Assembly: GCA_020747065.1 (NCBI GenBank)
Contig: JAGMVK010000006.1
Span: 1,736,001-1,800,000 of the forward strand
DNA from: Cadophora sp. MPI-SDFR-AT-0126
Taxonomy: Eukaryota; Ascomycota; Leotiomycetes; Helotiales; Ploettnerulaceae
Direction: 5' to 3'
DNA: 64,000 bases
Within the stretch, counting starts at the first letter, position 1; every line of letters begins with the position of its first letter. Position numbers and translations under genes: made by a program. Positions 45,701 through 58,779 of this stretch are shown here, piece after piece. The notes under the pieces are model-generated. The model saw only the letters and a program-made list of their open reading frames with translations. It had not been told where the DNA came from and made no database searches.

Positions 45701-48700
45701 GCTGCTGGCAAAGGGTGAGAAGTCGAGACGGATAAAGTCCGAACGCTTGGTGGAGGCCACGCACGCCTCATGCTCCTCAACGAGACATTCTTAGCAAGAA
45801 AAACAACAGATCATGTGATGACGATGTAACCATCCTGAGCTATGGGCAACCACATGGAATCAGTGGAGTATGTTGCTGATCGGCTCCTTATTCGGAGAGA
45901 TCATTCGTGGAAGGCCACGATGTTACCCAAAGTCCCAAAAGAGAAGAACCGCAATCTATGCATGTGCTTAAATCGTGTCTTCCTTGCCACGGATCCCCCA
46001 AAAGGTGCTGTGCCATCCAAAAGCAATACATTCCATGTGCTCGGCTCCAAATATGCAAAATTTCGGTCATCGTGGTCGATCAAAGATATGCCCCGAAATG
46101 AAGCGTCGTCGCCCCGCCGGACTAAACATTCGTATGCAGGCTAAACTTCCGGCTTCTAACGGAAGAGGCTTGAGATGTTGCCTACTTTCCTTTTCCTTGT
46201 GCAAGAATCCTAGCGACCGCACGCTCCAGAAAGCTCTGTTCAGATCTTAATCCGTGGAATAAGAACTACGGCCTGTGCTCCTAAGCGATGCCACCCTCTC
46301 TTTACGCCACCAATACCTAAGACATTTAGGGATTCAAGGACGGCAAGGCGCGCGCTACTGCAGCAATGAAGAGATCTAGGCTTCTTACTTCCGTATTCTC
46401 TTACTCTCGTATGGTTCTTGAACGCCATTCAGCGTTGAAAGAAAATCTGGCCCGTGTCACAGAGAAAACCAAGTGATCTGGACTGCATCCAAAAAGAGGA
46501 ATAACAAAATGCTATGTCTTTACATGGGGCGTGACTGAAACGAGAATCTCGCCCGAAAAACTGCTCAAGGGGCAGTTTCCTCATGTAGTCGGCACATGAG
46601 AGCTGCGAGTAAGGTACAGTGAGGTATGGGTGGTACTAGGCCGAAGCCGTATGCCTGACAGCACCCTGTAAAAACAGCTTAGGCCACCTTTCAGTCTACA
46701 TAGTTTCTAGCACATGGTACCTGTTCAGGACCGCCGCATTCTGGTGACATGCTCCAGCTTCTGTGATCGTGTTACCTTTGCCAACGGCGAACAGCCGAGC
46801 AAGGTACGAGTTGTAAGTGGAATATGCCGAGAAGGTGACGATTGAGAACCTTGATCTGTGGAAAGACCGGAGTGTACTCCCGGAATGAAACTTTGGTAAA
46901 GCGATCGAAGTATTGAATTGTGCCAACCGATTGACCCAGGCCACACTTGTTTCTGCAACCTTTGAACCAAGTTTCTAGATGTACTGAGTCGAGGGGAGAC
47001 GAGCATTTTGAAGAAATAGACTTTGAATGACGATATTGTGTTGGTATTTTGGCCAGGAAGCCGCCAAAACAAGACACCGTTGTGAAGAAGTGGGGACACT
47101 CCCTGGCCGCCTGATGCAGCTTTCCAGGAGAACAAGAACATTCGACCACAGGGGAGTTCTCCGGGAATCGTGATCTACAGAACCACCATGCGGTCCAAGT
47201 TCCAGGGGTCTTTGACTGGAAAATCCAACAGCGTTCGAAGGGCATCAATTGCGACCTTGGCTTCCCTCGATCCAATCTCGCCGCAGCACACTCTCATCGC
47301 CCCCACAATCACACGCTGAAATCTCCGAATGGTATTGTTCTCCGGTACCAATCCTGATTTGGACTCTTCTCTGCGGGTTGTGCGATCGTGCTCTTTCTAG
47401 TGGGAGAAAAAACGGCTGCCAAACTTTAGTAGCTCGGCTACGGCGCGCAGAGAAAGCATATCGAACGTTGATATAGGCAAGGATCTAGGTGTGTAAGATT
47501 ACGCTAGGAGATGGAGCTCAACGGCGACACGCTCAGGTGCTAAGCGTTATGGGTTGCTGTCCAGTGTTATGTTGATTGCGTATGAAGTTACAAAGAGTCC
47601 GAGAGCAATTTTCCCCTTCCTTTCTACAAGCGTGGGAGGGTTTCTTCTCTTGTTTGATATATCCCTGGGGCACAACGCTGGTGTGTCGATCGCAAGGTTC
47701 ACGGTAGGTCAGAAATGGATCACTCTCCTGATGGCTGGATCGATCTGCTGATGAGCCACTTGGATAGGAATGGACTCAGGGCCCGTACTTTATCCGCAGG
47801 GAAGGCCTGACACTCGCTTCCAGATCCTCAAAAGAATGAGGCCAATCTGGGTCATGGAATCGGTGGAAGCTGAGCAAGGTCCCCCGGGAAAAGCTGACTT
47901 AAAGCGACGCTCTTCGCCAGAAGGTTTTGTCGGGAGATCGGCCACCGACCTGGCAATTCTTGCCATTCCCTGATTCTAGAGTGACCACCGAGATCCAATA
48001 TATGCAATAAACCTCCTTTCCCCCGTATCGAGGTTACTTTGCGTAATTCGTGTGCAACCTGTTTTAGTTCTGTAGGTGGAGATTTTTTTGTTTCCGAAGG
48101 TCACCCGGAACCATAGTCGTGGCCTTGAGGTCTGACAAGGATACAAGACGAACGTGCAGCGCGCAGGGCCCGGTCTTACCTCTGCGGTACTCCAATGTTC
48201 ATGCAGCATTTGGCAAAGCCTAGATAAAGTTCTAGGACAGCACATTACTGCCACAGAGAGGTGCAGACTGTAATGTAGATGATAGGGAGTTGTAATCCGT
48301 AGCCCTTAGAATCTCGGCACGAAGTACTCCTTATGCTAAGGGTATGTCGGGTGAGAGTGTAAAAGGAAACTTTGAAAGACCATCTGGCACTCACATGTGC
48401 ATGTCAAGCTTCTTCCTTGCTCAAAAAGGGCCAGAAATTGTGAGCATTCAGGGCCGTGACTCGTCGGATCTGAGGATCTTTTGGTACATCCCCAAGAATT
48501 TTGACACCAATCAATGGCCTGAAGTTATGCTAGTGGATGTTTGATGACGACGATAATCCGAGATGCCCCCTGACGGCGTAGTACGCTACCAAGCACTGAA
48601 CACACCTGAAATGGAACCAAATTTTTACAAATTAGCTGTAAAAATCCTGGGATATGATCTACAGATCTCACAGATGGTTCCCACACCACCTCCTAAGGGC

Positions 48701-51700
48701 TTGAGTTGTGCAATACTGTACAGAGGTAATATCAGCCATGAGGGTTCATTTAGTGAACAACAGAGCGAGTACGAGTGGTAGGACCGAGGGCAAGGCACGC
48801 CACTCACCTGATCAATTGACTGTCAACCATCATCTCGGGCACCAAGGGAACGTACTGTAAAGATGTCGAGCAAGAAATTCATTTCCGCGAGCAGCAGGCA
48901 AGTGTACACAGCTCTAGCTTGACCTTGCTCAGTCCCAGCATCCCCTCTCTCCATGCCATGCCAATTGCCATGCACATGCGGCGTGATAAGCCCACCATTC
49001 CAGCTTCTGATAAGGCTGGGTCCGGGCATTCAGTGGTGCACAGTATTAACACATACCTACGTACAGTCGGCACTGGATTAGGTGGAATGGACGGTAGCAA
49101 TGCGACTCTAGCTGGCGGGCTGCTGTACCACAGGCTGCATGCGACGCGATGCGGTGCGGAGTCTTGAGGTCGTACTCGTGGAATGGGTTGGATGGGATGC
49201 TGCTGTGCTCTGGATTGGAGAGCTGTCGGGTCATGCCATGGTGGCCTTGCCTCGCCGTGCCTCACCTCGTGGGTACGATGAGATGGACATCATGGGTTGG
49301 ATGGGAGGACATTCCCAAGGATCAGTTCTGTCCCTCCATGCCTCCGTCGTACAAGACGCTCTAACCCGTATGAGTACTAGTCGTCTCTAAGCGAGGATAG
49401 CCCGAAGTCACTCCCGCAGACATGGGATGGGGCGAGGACAAGGACAAGGCTATCAATAAGAATAAAAGAAGATCAGGATGGGACGGAAAAACGACGAGAA
49501 CGACAAGAAGATGCACGCGCTCCAGAAGTGCTTGGAAATTCGAATCGGAGAGGCCACGACCACAACCAATAGCGCCAGCGAACAATCAGACGGCAGGAAG
49601 AACGAAGCCCCGATGGGCCAGACGAGCGGAACGACCATGCAAGCAATATCGAAGGGTGGGAGGGAAGGACAATCTAAGACTTGGACCAACCTATTGAAGC
49701 CCGCGGCGCTCCAGGGCACATGCGTGGAAGGTAGGGCCTCTGCTTCTGAGGACTCACCACCTCTTCTGCTCTCCTCAATAATGCCACTGTGGCTGGTTCC
49801 ATCTGGATTTGATTGACCAGTATTGAGTTTCAACGTGGGCGGTCGGCAAGCTGCAAGAACGATCATCCGTCTCTCGTCGAACATTTGCAGCCAGTTAGCA
49901 TTTCTGGCATTACTGTGGCAGCGGCCTGTGGCCACGGGCAACGGACAGTGGGTGCCTCTTCAGACTCTTTATGCCAACATGCTCGCGATGGACGAGAAAC
50001 GAATAAGTGACAGCCGACAACGCGACGCCTCGTGGCGGCGGTAGGAATATTATACGAAAGGGATACTTACTCAGAATCAGAGCCAGAGGGAGACCCGTCG
50101 CAAGACATGCTCTTTATGTCGTAGGCCGTCCGCGGTACTTAACTTGTGTCTCTCACCTTGCTTGCTCCCAGCACACCTACTAGTTGAAGCTCTCTCTGCT
50201 TGCCTTCTGAGTGGCTACCAGGCGCGATAACGGCAGAGCCTACGTTATTCCATCCGCACCTCACCTCTCCTATCCTGTCAACGACTTGATCTACGGCCAG
50301 GGATCAGCAATGGCGCTTTTAGCTCGTCTGCAAACCTTCTCAAGGATGGCAAGGGCTCGCATGGAGCCCCGGCAGAGGGGCGTCGCCAGGGTGTCCGATT
50401 CGAACGAGGTCCGGAAACTGCATTGCTGGCCGAGGATGAACCCAGGGATCAATGCAACCGAGAGACTCGTGAGCGCCCCGGCGCCCGGACAGCGCCTCCT
50501 CGCCTCTTTTCCAACCGAGGACCAGGTATGCTGGTGAAGGGCAGTCGCTCACACTACGTACAGTAGGGGGAATATGTTGGCGGGGTGGACGATTTAAAGT
50601 ATCATATAGGTTCACATTATTGTTATTTAATTGCGAAAATAGCGGCGCCATGTGGAAGCTAAGCTGCTGGAGGTGATGAGTCCGAAAGCGCCTTGTCGAA
50701 TCTGCCGTCGACCAAGAGTGTGACCAACCTTCTGAATAACGAGTTGACGTGGCTGCGAATAACACTGTAGTTTCTGAATGGAACACAAGCTCCCAGGCGA
50801 TTATGAGACGATAATCTACTACGTCCAGGCAAAAGAGGTCGATCGCTGCCTTGGACGGCCACATCGACAACTTTCCGATCCTTCCAGAATCCCCAGCAAT
50901 CTGGAGGAGCAGTTCCAAGGCTGCGTACGAACTGGCTGGTGCTCTCCCGTCCGTCCAACAAAAATAAATATCCCGCGTCCATGTGCGTGCGGGCGGGATC
51001 GATAGGTAACGGTGCCAACCAAAGGAGGCGTGGCTTTCTGCTTCTGCGGCCCGTCAAGCGTGGTTGACAGGTGGGTGGATATTCGCACCGGTTGCCATGT
51101 TCTGGAGGTGCTCTAGCTTTAAGTACAAGTTACTAGTCGAACATTGCCTACTCAGGAACCTTCACGGCCAATCGTCGCCCGCACTGGAGCCTTCAAGTCC
51201 TTCCACAATCGTCATGTTAGACCAGCGATCGGCAACGCTTGGTTCTAGCTGCGGTTCGTCTTTCCCATCTTGTGTCTCCTGACTACGGATTGCAGAGTAT
51301 TGTGAATTGCATTGCATCGCTCCGTGCAGTACCTTGCCTACCTGCGGGAATTGATATGATATGGGGGTAAGAGGGGGAACCATCTCTTCCCGCCCGCCTG
51401 CTAGGTGCAGCGAATTATTGAATAAACACTGGCATCTGCTGCATCTGCTCTGGTCAGAACCCAGAGCCAGCCTGGGCACCCGTCCTGTCTGACGGTTTTG
51501 CAACGCCAACGCCAACACCAACACATCCCTGTACCATCTCCTGGACTCTCACGGGCCTTTTTGACCGTCGAAGCGAGCTGTACGGTACAGACGCCCCATT
51601 GCGTCGATCGCTGGAGAGGCGGCAGGGGTGGCATCGTAAAAGCGGTAGAGGATTCATTTGCCGCCTTCCAGAATTTTATTCCATCTAATATACCCCAAAC

Positions 51701-52906
51701 TGCAATCTTGTCGTCCCAAGAGTGTATGCTGTCCGTCCGTGTCATGATTCAATCACTAGCTGTAGCATAATTCGCGAACAGACTGTTCCACGCACTTCAC
51801 GACTGTCAGAGCTTGGAAGGAAAGCATAAACCACGAGGAACATCGTCCCAGTGGTGGGGAAACTATCCTCAACACTCGACATCAGCTGTTGGATCTCTAG
51901 TCCCAAGACGGCTGGGCTGTCTTTCCACACATACCACAGTTAGGGGCCACAGGGAAAGCATGAGAAGCGACCAAACTCGCCTGTTGGCACACCAAGCGAC
52001 AGCTCACAGGACAGACAGGAGAAGTTTACAAGTACAAGCCGAATCCACCTCCGCCATTTGTGCATCATCCTCGTCTCATGTGCTCCTAGCTTGTCAAGAT
52101 CCTGGTCCAAACATCTTGAGTTGACAGGCAGGGAGTCCCTGAAAATCTGAAAAGAAAGGTTGCCTCGAATGGGACATGCTCCGACGCATGCCTGCATCGA
52201 ACAAGCATTAAACCCTAGCCGACCGATACCTTTGCCTTGGGGGTTTCCTCCACTGCGGGTGCTTGCCAACGGCTGTTGCAGGCATCGGAGATCCTTGGGC
52301 ACTCCCTCGCACATCCTGGAAAATCATCCTTTGCACGTCCATATCGAGCTTCAGTGCCGGTGTAGCGCGGCGAAAGGTCCAGTTAGCAGGTATCAAGCCC
52401 AGTTCTCCTCCGGATCATCCCAACCATCGACGAGCAGTGTTATTGTGCAAGGTTTCAAGGCTTGGAGCACCTCAAGTCAGTCCCAGTTGCTGACCCACAC
52501 CAATTTGTGACAGCATTGTTACTCTGGAGCTTACCAGGATCCTATGGTGGATTTACTTGGATCGCCCACACAGTCCGGGAGATCTTAAATATCATCAATC
52601 CCTCACGCACCTCGGAAGCCTTGCATTCGCAGGCGTATCTATCATCACCAGGGTCACATACTCGAGTTGAAGGAAACTTAAGGAGTCGAATATAATATTC
52701 TAATCACTTACAACGACATCAATCAACCAATTCTCAATCCTTCCAGTGCATCGACTTTCATCAACAGCTTCTTTCGATTTGCTTCGACTTTGCTCATCTT
52801 CTCGCCTTCACTACATCAACACCGGGTCATGCACCTCTCCAGTCTGGTCCACGCAGGTAGACATCAAGTTGAACAATTCCAACCATATCCATCAAGAGCA
52901 CACATC
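42722..52906. other. 10-kb region without convincing genes, upstream of a C2H2 regulator
   Basis: Both strands carry only short frames without domain motifs, codon bias or consistent splice structure. Base composition is mixed and not RIP-like, so this is not an obvious transposon graveyard. Long 5' regions are common upstream of developmental transcription factors in fungi, and non-coding transcripts or long UTR introns may lie here. No tRNA or transposase remnant was recognised. Confidence 0.5.
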
Positions 52907-53973
52907 ATGGCGTCTTCTTTGGTAGCAAACCCATACACAGCTCAGCCACTTGGCCAGAACCCAGGCTACACATACATTACCGCACCTCAACCACCACCAT
53001 CTCCTCCTGTCGATGAGGTTGCAAAGTGCTCTTTGCCATCGATATCAAGCTTGTTGGGACTTGCCGATGGATCAAGCCCCCAAGAACAGCAATCTCAGCA
53101 GCAGACTCAACAGCAAGGTCAGAGCCTCTAGTCAAGTTAAACAGAATACCCCAACTGACTGCCAATAGCTCAACCCAAAACAGAGTATCGACCCGACTCT
53201 GGACACCAACATTATGGACCATCACCAGTCATGGCATCTAGGGGTGCTCTTCCACCTACTCCACCAATGCAATCGGAATCTGGGTTTGATGGAAGACAGT
53301 CACCTTCGGCAGGGTCGAATTCTGGGTACTCTGTTGCCTCCGCTCCAGGCTATTACTTTGCACCATCTTCAGTCTCATCAATCAACAATGTCGAGCCTCA
53401 TTCTCAGCGCCAGCATGTTCCACAGCTGCAGCGCCGAGTCTCGATGCCAGCGGCTGCGATGGCATATGCCCAATCGCCATACAATGGGTCTGCGTACAGT
53501 GTCTCGCCCCAGCAATCGATGAGCTCTTACTACCCAAGCCCAATGCAAGCTACACCTCCTCCCCAAGCACAAATCTCGGGGCTGTATTATCAGAGACCTC
53601 TTCCACAGGTTTGTCTCCCTCGGCAAAACGCCTTGCTCCATCACTAACTTTGAAAAAGCAATTCCCCCCACCGTTAATGCCCGTCTCAGTCACTCTCACG
53701 CCATCTTCCGGCGCAAATCCATGGCAGCATCACCACTACATCTCGCCATCGTCTGCGGCCTCGTTTCCTCAAAGTCAAGACCGTTACATCTGCCAGACCT
53801 GCAACAAGGCCTTCTCGAGGCCCTCCAGCTTACGAATTCACTCGCATTCACACACTGGAGAGAAGCCTTTCAAGTGTCCACACCAAGGATGCGGAAAGGC
53901 GTTCAGCGTCCGAAGCAACATGAAGAGGCACGAGCGAGGGTGCCACAGTTTCGAAGGTAGATCGATGATTTAA
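52907..53973 (+). CDS. C2H2 transcription factor with two C-terminal zinc fingers (FlbC-like)
   Basis: Three exons, 52907-53117, 53169-53608 and 53659-53973, giving 321 aa; an in-frame ATG at 52829 would give 347. The N-terminal 240 residues are Pro/Gln/Ser-rich with short conserved blocks (KCSLPSISSLLGLADG, PPTPPMQSES, QLQRRVSMPAA). Two adjacent fingers follow: YICQTCNKAFSRPSSLRIHSHSH and FKCPHQGCGKAFSVRSNMKRHERGCH, joined by the TGEKP linker. Two C-terminal fingers on a Pro/Gln-rich protein of this size fit the conidiation regulator FlbC and related fungal developmental factors. That identity is an inference, not proven by the fingers alone. The 52907 start was preferred for its better context (A at -3, G at +4). 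The first intron (51 nt) and the second (50 nt) both preserve frame. A 10-kb gene-free upstream region suggests complex control. Confidence 0.82.
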
Positions 53974-56900
53974 CCTTCCTACTGGACGCAACTCACAACA
54001 CGACTGAATGACGAGCGTGGCTCTCTATGCCCTTTAATGTATAAAGTACAATGTTTTCTTATTTCTCATTCACAACTGTTTTGTTACTAGAGTGGCACCG
54101 GTCACTGATACCCACTCGTTGTTTCCTTTCGGGCTTTCGGTGGTTGTCGTCATATCATGGATCGGCGCTGGTGGATGATATCGCATTTACACCGGAGTTA
54201 ATGGCTATTAGTCCCTCGAGATTGGCTCGAGAGGACGCTTAAAGACGAGACGTCTGTTGGGGGGAAGAAATCTATGGGCACGCAAAGGATCGCGAGGTCC
54301 CGATGTCCAGGAAAAGAGCGAGGAATGGTAAGGAAAGGTATTGGATTGGAGAAAGATGCTTGCTGGTCCATCATCACCCATTTTCTGGTTGCAGAGCAGA
54401 GCGATAGCCAGAGACGCCGAGCTCGGGTCACACAACAAAAGAATTAGATAGTTCTTTGGTATGGGTGGTATTTGTAAAGTAATTGAAAGTTAATCAATCA
54501 TATTACCCAAACAATTGTATTCTTCGTCGTCCACCATCATCTATCTTACTTTCCGCATTTCAATTACTGTGCGCTGCATCACCTGCACCGTGAATTGTTG
54601 ATGTTGGGACGTCCAGATAGCGCAACCCGCCCCTATTCGCTTCACAGCCGCAGGCTTACGAGGCCTAATATCAATCTGATAAATGTTTCGATATGACTTA
54701 CGGTCTAATAAACATCTGCAAGTGGAAGAAGGGGAGATTTTCCACCAACTCAACAACACCGCATTCACACCGCCAGGACACACCCTGCCCGACCCACCTG
54801 CCATCCAATCCCATCTCCCCAACAGAGTCACAAAACTCTACTGACTTGTCTGAATCTCCGGATTTTACAGAGGACTTCCTCGCTCCTAGATCGCTGCCGG
54901 AAATTACAGAGACCGCCTCATCGACTGCGGGTACCTTAAGAGCATGACAGCTCCTGGTATGATTCTCGTGATGGCCGACATGCATCACCCTGGTGGGCGA
55001 TTCAGGCATAATGCAGCCCTACTCGCGGTATCCCCCAACTCCAAAGAAAATAATGAAAGGGCTCAAGCATTCACCATCTACGGACCTCCACTTCGCATCG
55101 TTTGCTCGGCGGAAATCTGATATTCAATATAATATGTGCGTACGTATACCATACGGTTATCTTAATTCCAACATCAACGACCAGGGGCATGCCTCAATAG
55201 CCTCATATAATTCATGTTATAAGCACCGCACAACACATCACTGCAACGATAAATTGGATTGTTAGATTGATGGAGCGCGTACCTGAGGACTTTTGGTACC
55301 TTGACTCTTCATTCCAGCACGTTAATAGAGTGTGCGTTAAGATAAGTCAAGCCCGTTAAGCTAGAAGGCTTCTAAAGGCATGGACGGCACATGAAGTGAC
55401 GTTGCAAAGTGGGGTCAACCTTGTACCACAGTACCACCATCACCATTCTTTGCTTTTTTCTGCACCCTCCCTTGCCTCGTCCCCGAATCACGGTCGCGAT
55501 AATCTGGACACCCTCGCTTAGGAGCACGTTTAGATGTCTTAGAAAAAGGAGCGACATGCGTGCGGCGGCTTGCTTCTCGGGTGGTAAAAACAGGAAAGGA
55601 TCATCCTTGTGTCAGGCGGCTGAGACCTTTCGAAATTTGAGGAATTGATGGCCTGGGCCTAGATCAGGTCAGCAGGAAACTGCATAGATCGGATGTGTTA
55701 CTCTGCTGCAGTTTAACTTCGGATGGCATACCGACGGCAGGGCGTCTGTTGTTTTGTTACCACGGATGAGCTGGCCTCACGGACTGATTTCCGATTGATG
55801 CGATGTGATGAGGTGTGATGCGTTTGGGGCTTGATTTGGAAGACGGCGAAGGAAAGGAAGGGTGTTCTTGGAAGGAATCAAGATTGCATTGCAAAACGAT
55901 CTCCCAAACGGCGTCATGCCATCGCATCAATCAGAACCGAAATGCAATTGCAATAGCAATGCCGAATATCACCCCTCCCTTGCCGAACACGACTGCATGG
56001 GACTCAGGGAGTCGGGTAATAAGATCGCCCAGGTATGAGGTATAGCACAGATTGGAGGGGTATAAAACGGGGTGAGCAGCGTCAACGCAAAATTGGCCGG
56101 GATCCGGAGATGAGGGACAGACCCAAAAAAATTCATAAATTCATAACAAAGTCTGTTATAATGGAGAGAGCAAAGCGGTATTCAGGATCAGGCCTGCAGC
56201 ATGCGCCAAGCCGTGTCCCCAAGAAAGTTTGAAACATTGACAGGTGCATGTTCCATAGCATGGCATTATATAAGATGATTTTCGAAACGTTGACAGATCA
56301 TATTGCTGTGCTAACCATGGGATGGCAAGTTGGGATGGGACGGGACGGGATGGACTGGGCATGGCCACATGCAATGCAAGAGCATCAGAGCGCTGATGCT
56401 GGACGGTGATCTCGCGAGCGGGCCGCGGGGGAGCAGGTGAAACTTGGACAGTAGGAGCCCAGACGCATGACTTGCTCGTGTTTGAGAACACTTGAACTTA
56501 ACCGGAGCTTCTGTCTTCCATGAGTGGTGTGTTTTGAAATTTGAAATGGAATGCAAAGAGCGGTAAGTAAGTAAAAATAGAAGGCCCGAATTGAGTTGTT
56601 GAGAAAGGTGGTATGACAGGTTTTTCTGAGGGTGTGAAAGTTGATGAAATTGTTGACAACAACAACAACAACAACAACAACAACAGGGACATATCGACGG
56701 CTGGTCGAGCGCGACAACCGTATACCGTATAAGCTTTAGATGAAGTGGAAACAACGTTTGCAGATCTCACTAGAGTAGTTTCTCGGGCAAACTGGTGATC
56801 TGAGAGGTGGAATAACCGCTCTGCAGGGGCGAACGGGAAGGCTGTGCAATTCTGAAGCAGGCCGTTGAGAATAGGCTGATCAACCAAACAAACTTTATAT

Positions 56901-57135
56901 ATACCGGACGTCCTTCGTCTAGATGTCCGATGTTGTGTTCATCCATCGTCTCTGCGTTGTTTGCGTCAATTCCGGCACCCACATAGCACCAACGAATGTT
57001 CTGGCTTGTTTCCAATATTGACTTAGAATTTGTTGCCTAAAGCCGTCTGAGATAGTAGTGGTACTCAGAAGGAAGGAGATATACCTGCTTCCCGAAATTG
57101 TTACCTTTCGGCCTGGGGGCTCTGTAATTTCGCGA
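53974..57135. other. 3.2-kb intergenic region
   Basis: No well-supported gene. One stretch (54577-55009, minus) could be a small two-exon gene but is ambiguous (see findings). An (AAC)10 microsatellite lies at 56658-56687. Confidence 0.4.
56658..56687. repeat. (AAC)10 microsatellite
   Basis: Ten uninterrupted AAC units in non-coding sequence, upstream of nothing obvious. Confidence 0.9.
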
Positions 57136-58742
57136 CTACGTCCTTCTCCCCTGCCCGATTTCTTGTACCTGTGCATCTTCACCTGTTCCTGTCGTCTCCA
57201 TCTCAGCACCAGCATATCCAGCGTCCATCTCAACTGGCAGCACATTTCTACCCTCAATCTCCTTGATTTCATTGCCGCCTGCTTCTTTTGGTTTCACTTC
57301 TGTGCTGTCCAGTTGAGCTTTCTCATGTGTCTCTGTCCTATCCGATGCTCTACGATGTCGTCGCCGCCTGAGCAGGTAGAGAACTGCGAGACCAAGAATG
57401 GCTACTGCGGCGACACTTCCGACTACGGGTCCTGCTATCCATCTGTTGTTGGAGCTGTCTGTCGCTGGAGACTGTGATGGTGATGGTGATGGCGATGAAG
57501 CTAGTGCTTGTTAAAGCAAAGATAGAGAGGACAACCAAATGGAGCAAAACCTCGGGAGATGACTTACTGGCTGAAGTGGAAGCATTGGAAGCTGTAGTAC
57601 TTGTTGCCCGTCCTGAGGTGGAGGTTATAGAGACTGTTCACCCATCATTATCACTCCGGATGTCTTGCAAGATCTTGGGGAACGGATGTTCAGCCCGGGA
57701 GTGACTTTGAGAAAATTAAAGCGAAATTTGCTCACCGTCCCCGGTAAAAATACCCCAATCGGCCCCAAAAATAACTGGATTCAAGTTGAAGAACCCAGTG
57801 GGTAGAGGAAGTGGACTGAACTCGAACTGAGTAGAATTGGTTGTCTGGTTAGACTGCGGGAAACCAGCAAAGGACGGAGCAATTCTGCAGTCATCAGGAC
57901 TACATAAGTATTCGTTAACAGGCGGTCCCACCTCAAGGTCACAGTCTACTTGAGGAGGTGTGCATAGGTATCCTGGTGGACATCCCCATGAGTAGTCGAT
58001 CGGTACGCATTCAGAGGGGTACGTGAAAGCTGGGTTTGCTGTTCGTGTCGGACAGGGCACAAATGTGTATTCAAGCCAGAATCCGAATGGATAGTTGCTG
58101 TTTGCAGTAATGTTCGAGATTGAAGTCGTGATAGAACTCGCAGTGGTCCTTGTTGGACTCGAAGTGAGTTGCTTTCCGGTTGCAGTGGGATATGGAGGAC
58201 AGCTTGAACTTGAGCTTGAAGACAAGCTTGATGAAAATTCCGGCTCTGCTACAGGTGTTGGAGCTTGTGCGTCACAGAAGTCGACGCTATCTAAGTAGAA
58301 CTTCGTGATGAAATCTATGAGAAACTGGGAGCCCAAATTTGCGTATAGACACGATTGGCAGGCTTCATATGCTGCTCGAAAAGAACTTCCATCACCACAA
58401 ATTGCAGGAGCTTTTCCCACACTTTGAATCTCGATCAACACCTTATCTGAAATGGAGTCAGCCTGCGGAACATAGAGCTTGAGGCATTTTTGTCAGCTTT
58501 AATTGGGGATAGTCGAGTGAGGCATTACCGCACGTGGCATAACAGACCAACAGAGCCATGTCTGGGAGGTTATAGCTGTAGCTCCTCGTGAACATGTATC
58601 TACGAGAGCGTCAGAGGGTGGAGTCTCAAAGAGCTGAAGGGTTCTCTTATCTATGGGAGCGAGGCTGAAGATCAACGCACTGCAATCCTTCGACCCCAAA
58701 TTGAGGTGTCACTGCAGATTGCCAGCTTGTCAATTGGAACAT
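57136..58742 (-). pseudogene. Single-pass cell-surface glycoprotein with Ser-rich stalk; 5' end disturbed
   Basis: Exons: about 58742-58529, 58462-57736, 57633-57568 and 57500-57136. The extracellular part is Cys-rich: DTCSRGATAITSQTWLCW, AICGDGSSFRAAYEACQSCLYANLG, FVPCPTRT, CGCPPGYLCTPP-like GCPPGYLCTPPQVDC and YLCSPDDCRI. It has many NxS/T sequons, a Ser-run and a Ser/Thr/Pro stalk. One TM helix (IAGPVVGSVAAVAILGLAVLYLL) is followed by RRRRHRR and a 75-residue charged cytosolic tail. This resembles fungal wall-sensor-like or effector-like membrane glycoproteins, but no named family was recognised. In exon 1 the frame from the ATG at 58742 (MFQLTSWQSAVTPQFGVEGLQC) hits a stop at 58648. Removing one base of the GGG at 58655-58657 rejoins it to the downstream frame. 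No signal peptide is visible, and AT-rich RIP-like DNA begins just upstream, so the true 5' end may be lost. Confidence 0.6.
57184..57297. repeat. Source copy of a dispersed 110-bp duplication (glycoprotein tail-coding region)
   Basis: This part of the last glycoprotein exon aligns in the same orientation with 59419-59531. Shared blocks include TCCATCTCAACT and CTTGATTTCATTGCCG. Confidence 0.8.
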
Positions 58743-58779
58743 GACCAATGAGGATTCTATCCAATCAGCCTTTTCTTCT

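Noticed and set aside
46725..47275. Overlapping long minus-strand frames
   Set aside because: Two frames are open at once over the same DNA with no motif; typical of chance in GC-balanced non-coding sequence.
48563..48781. 72-codon plus-strand frame (MPPDGVVRYQAL...)
   Set aside because: Somewhat protein-like but isolated, without motif, promoter or splice continuation.
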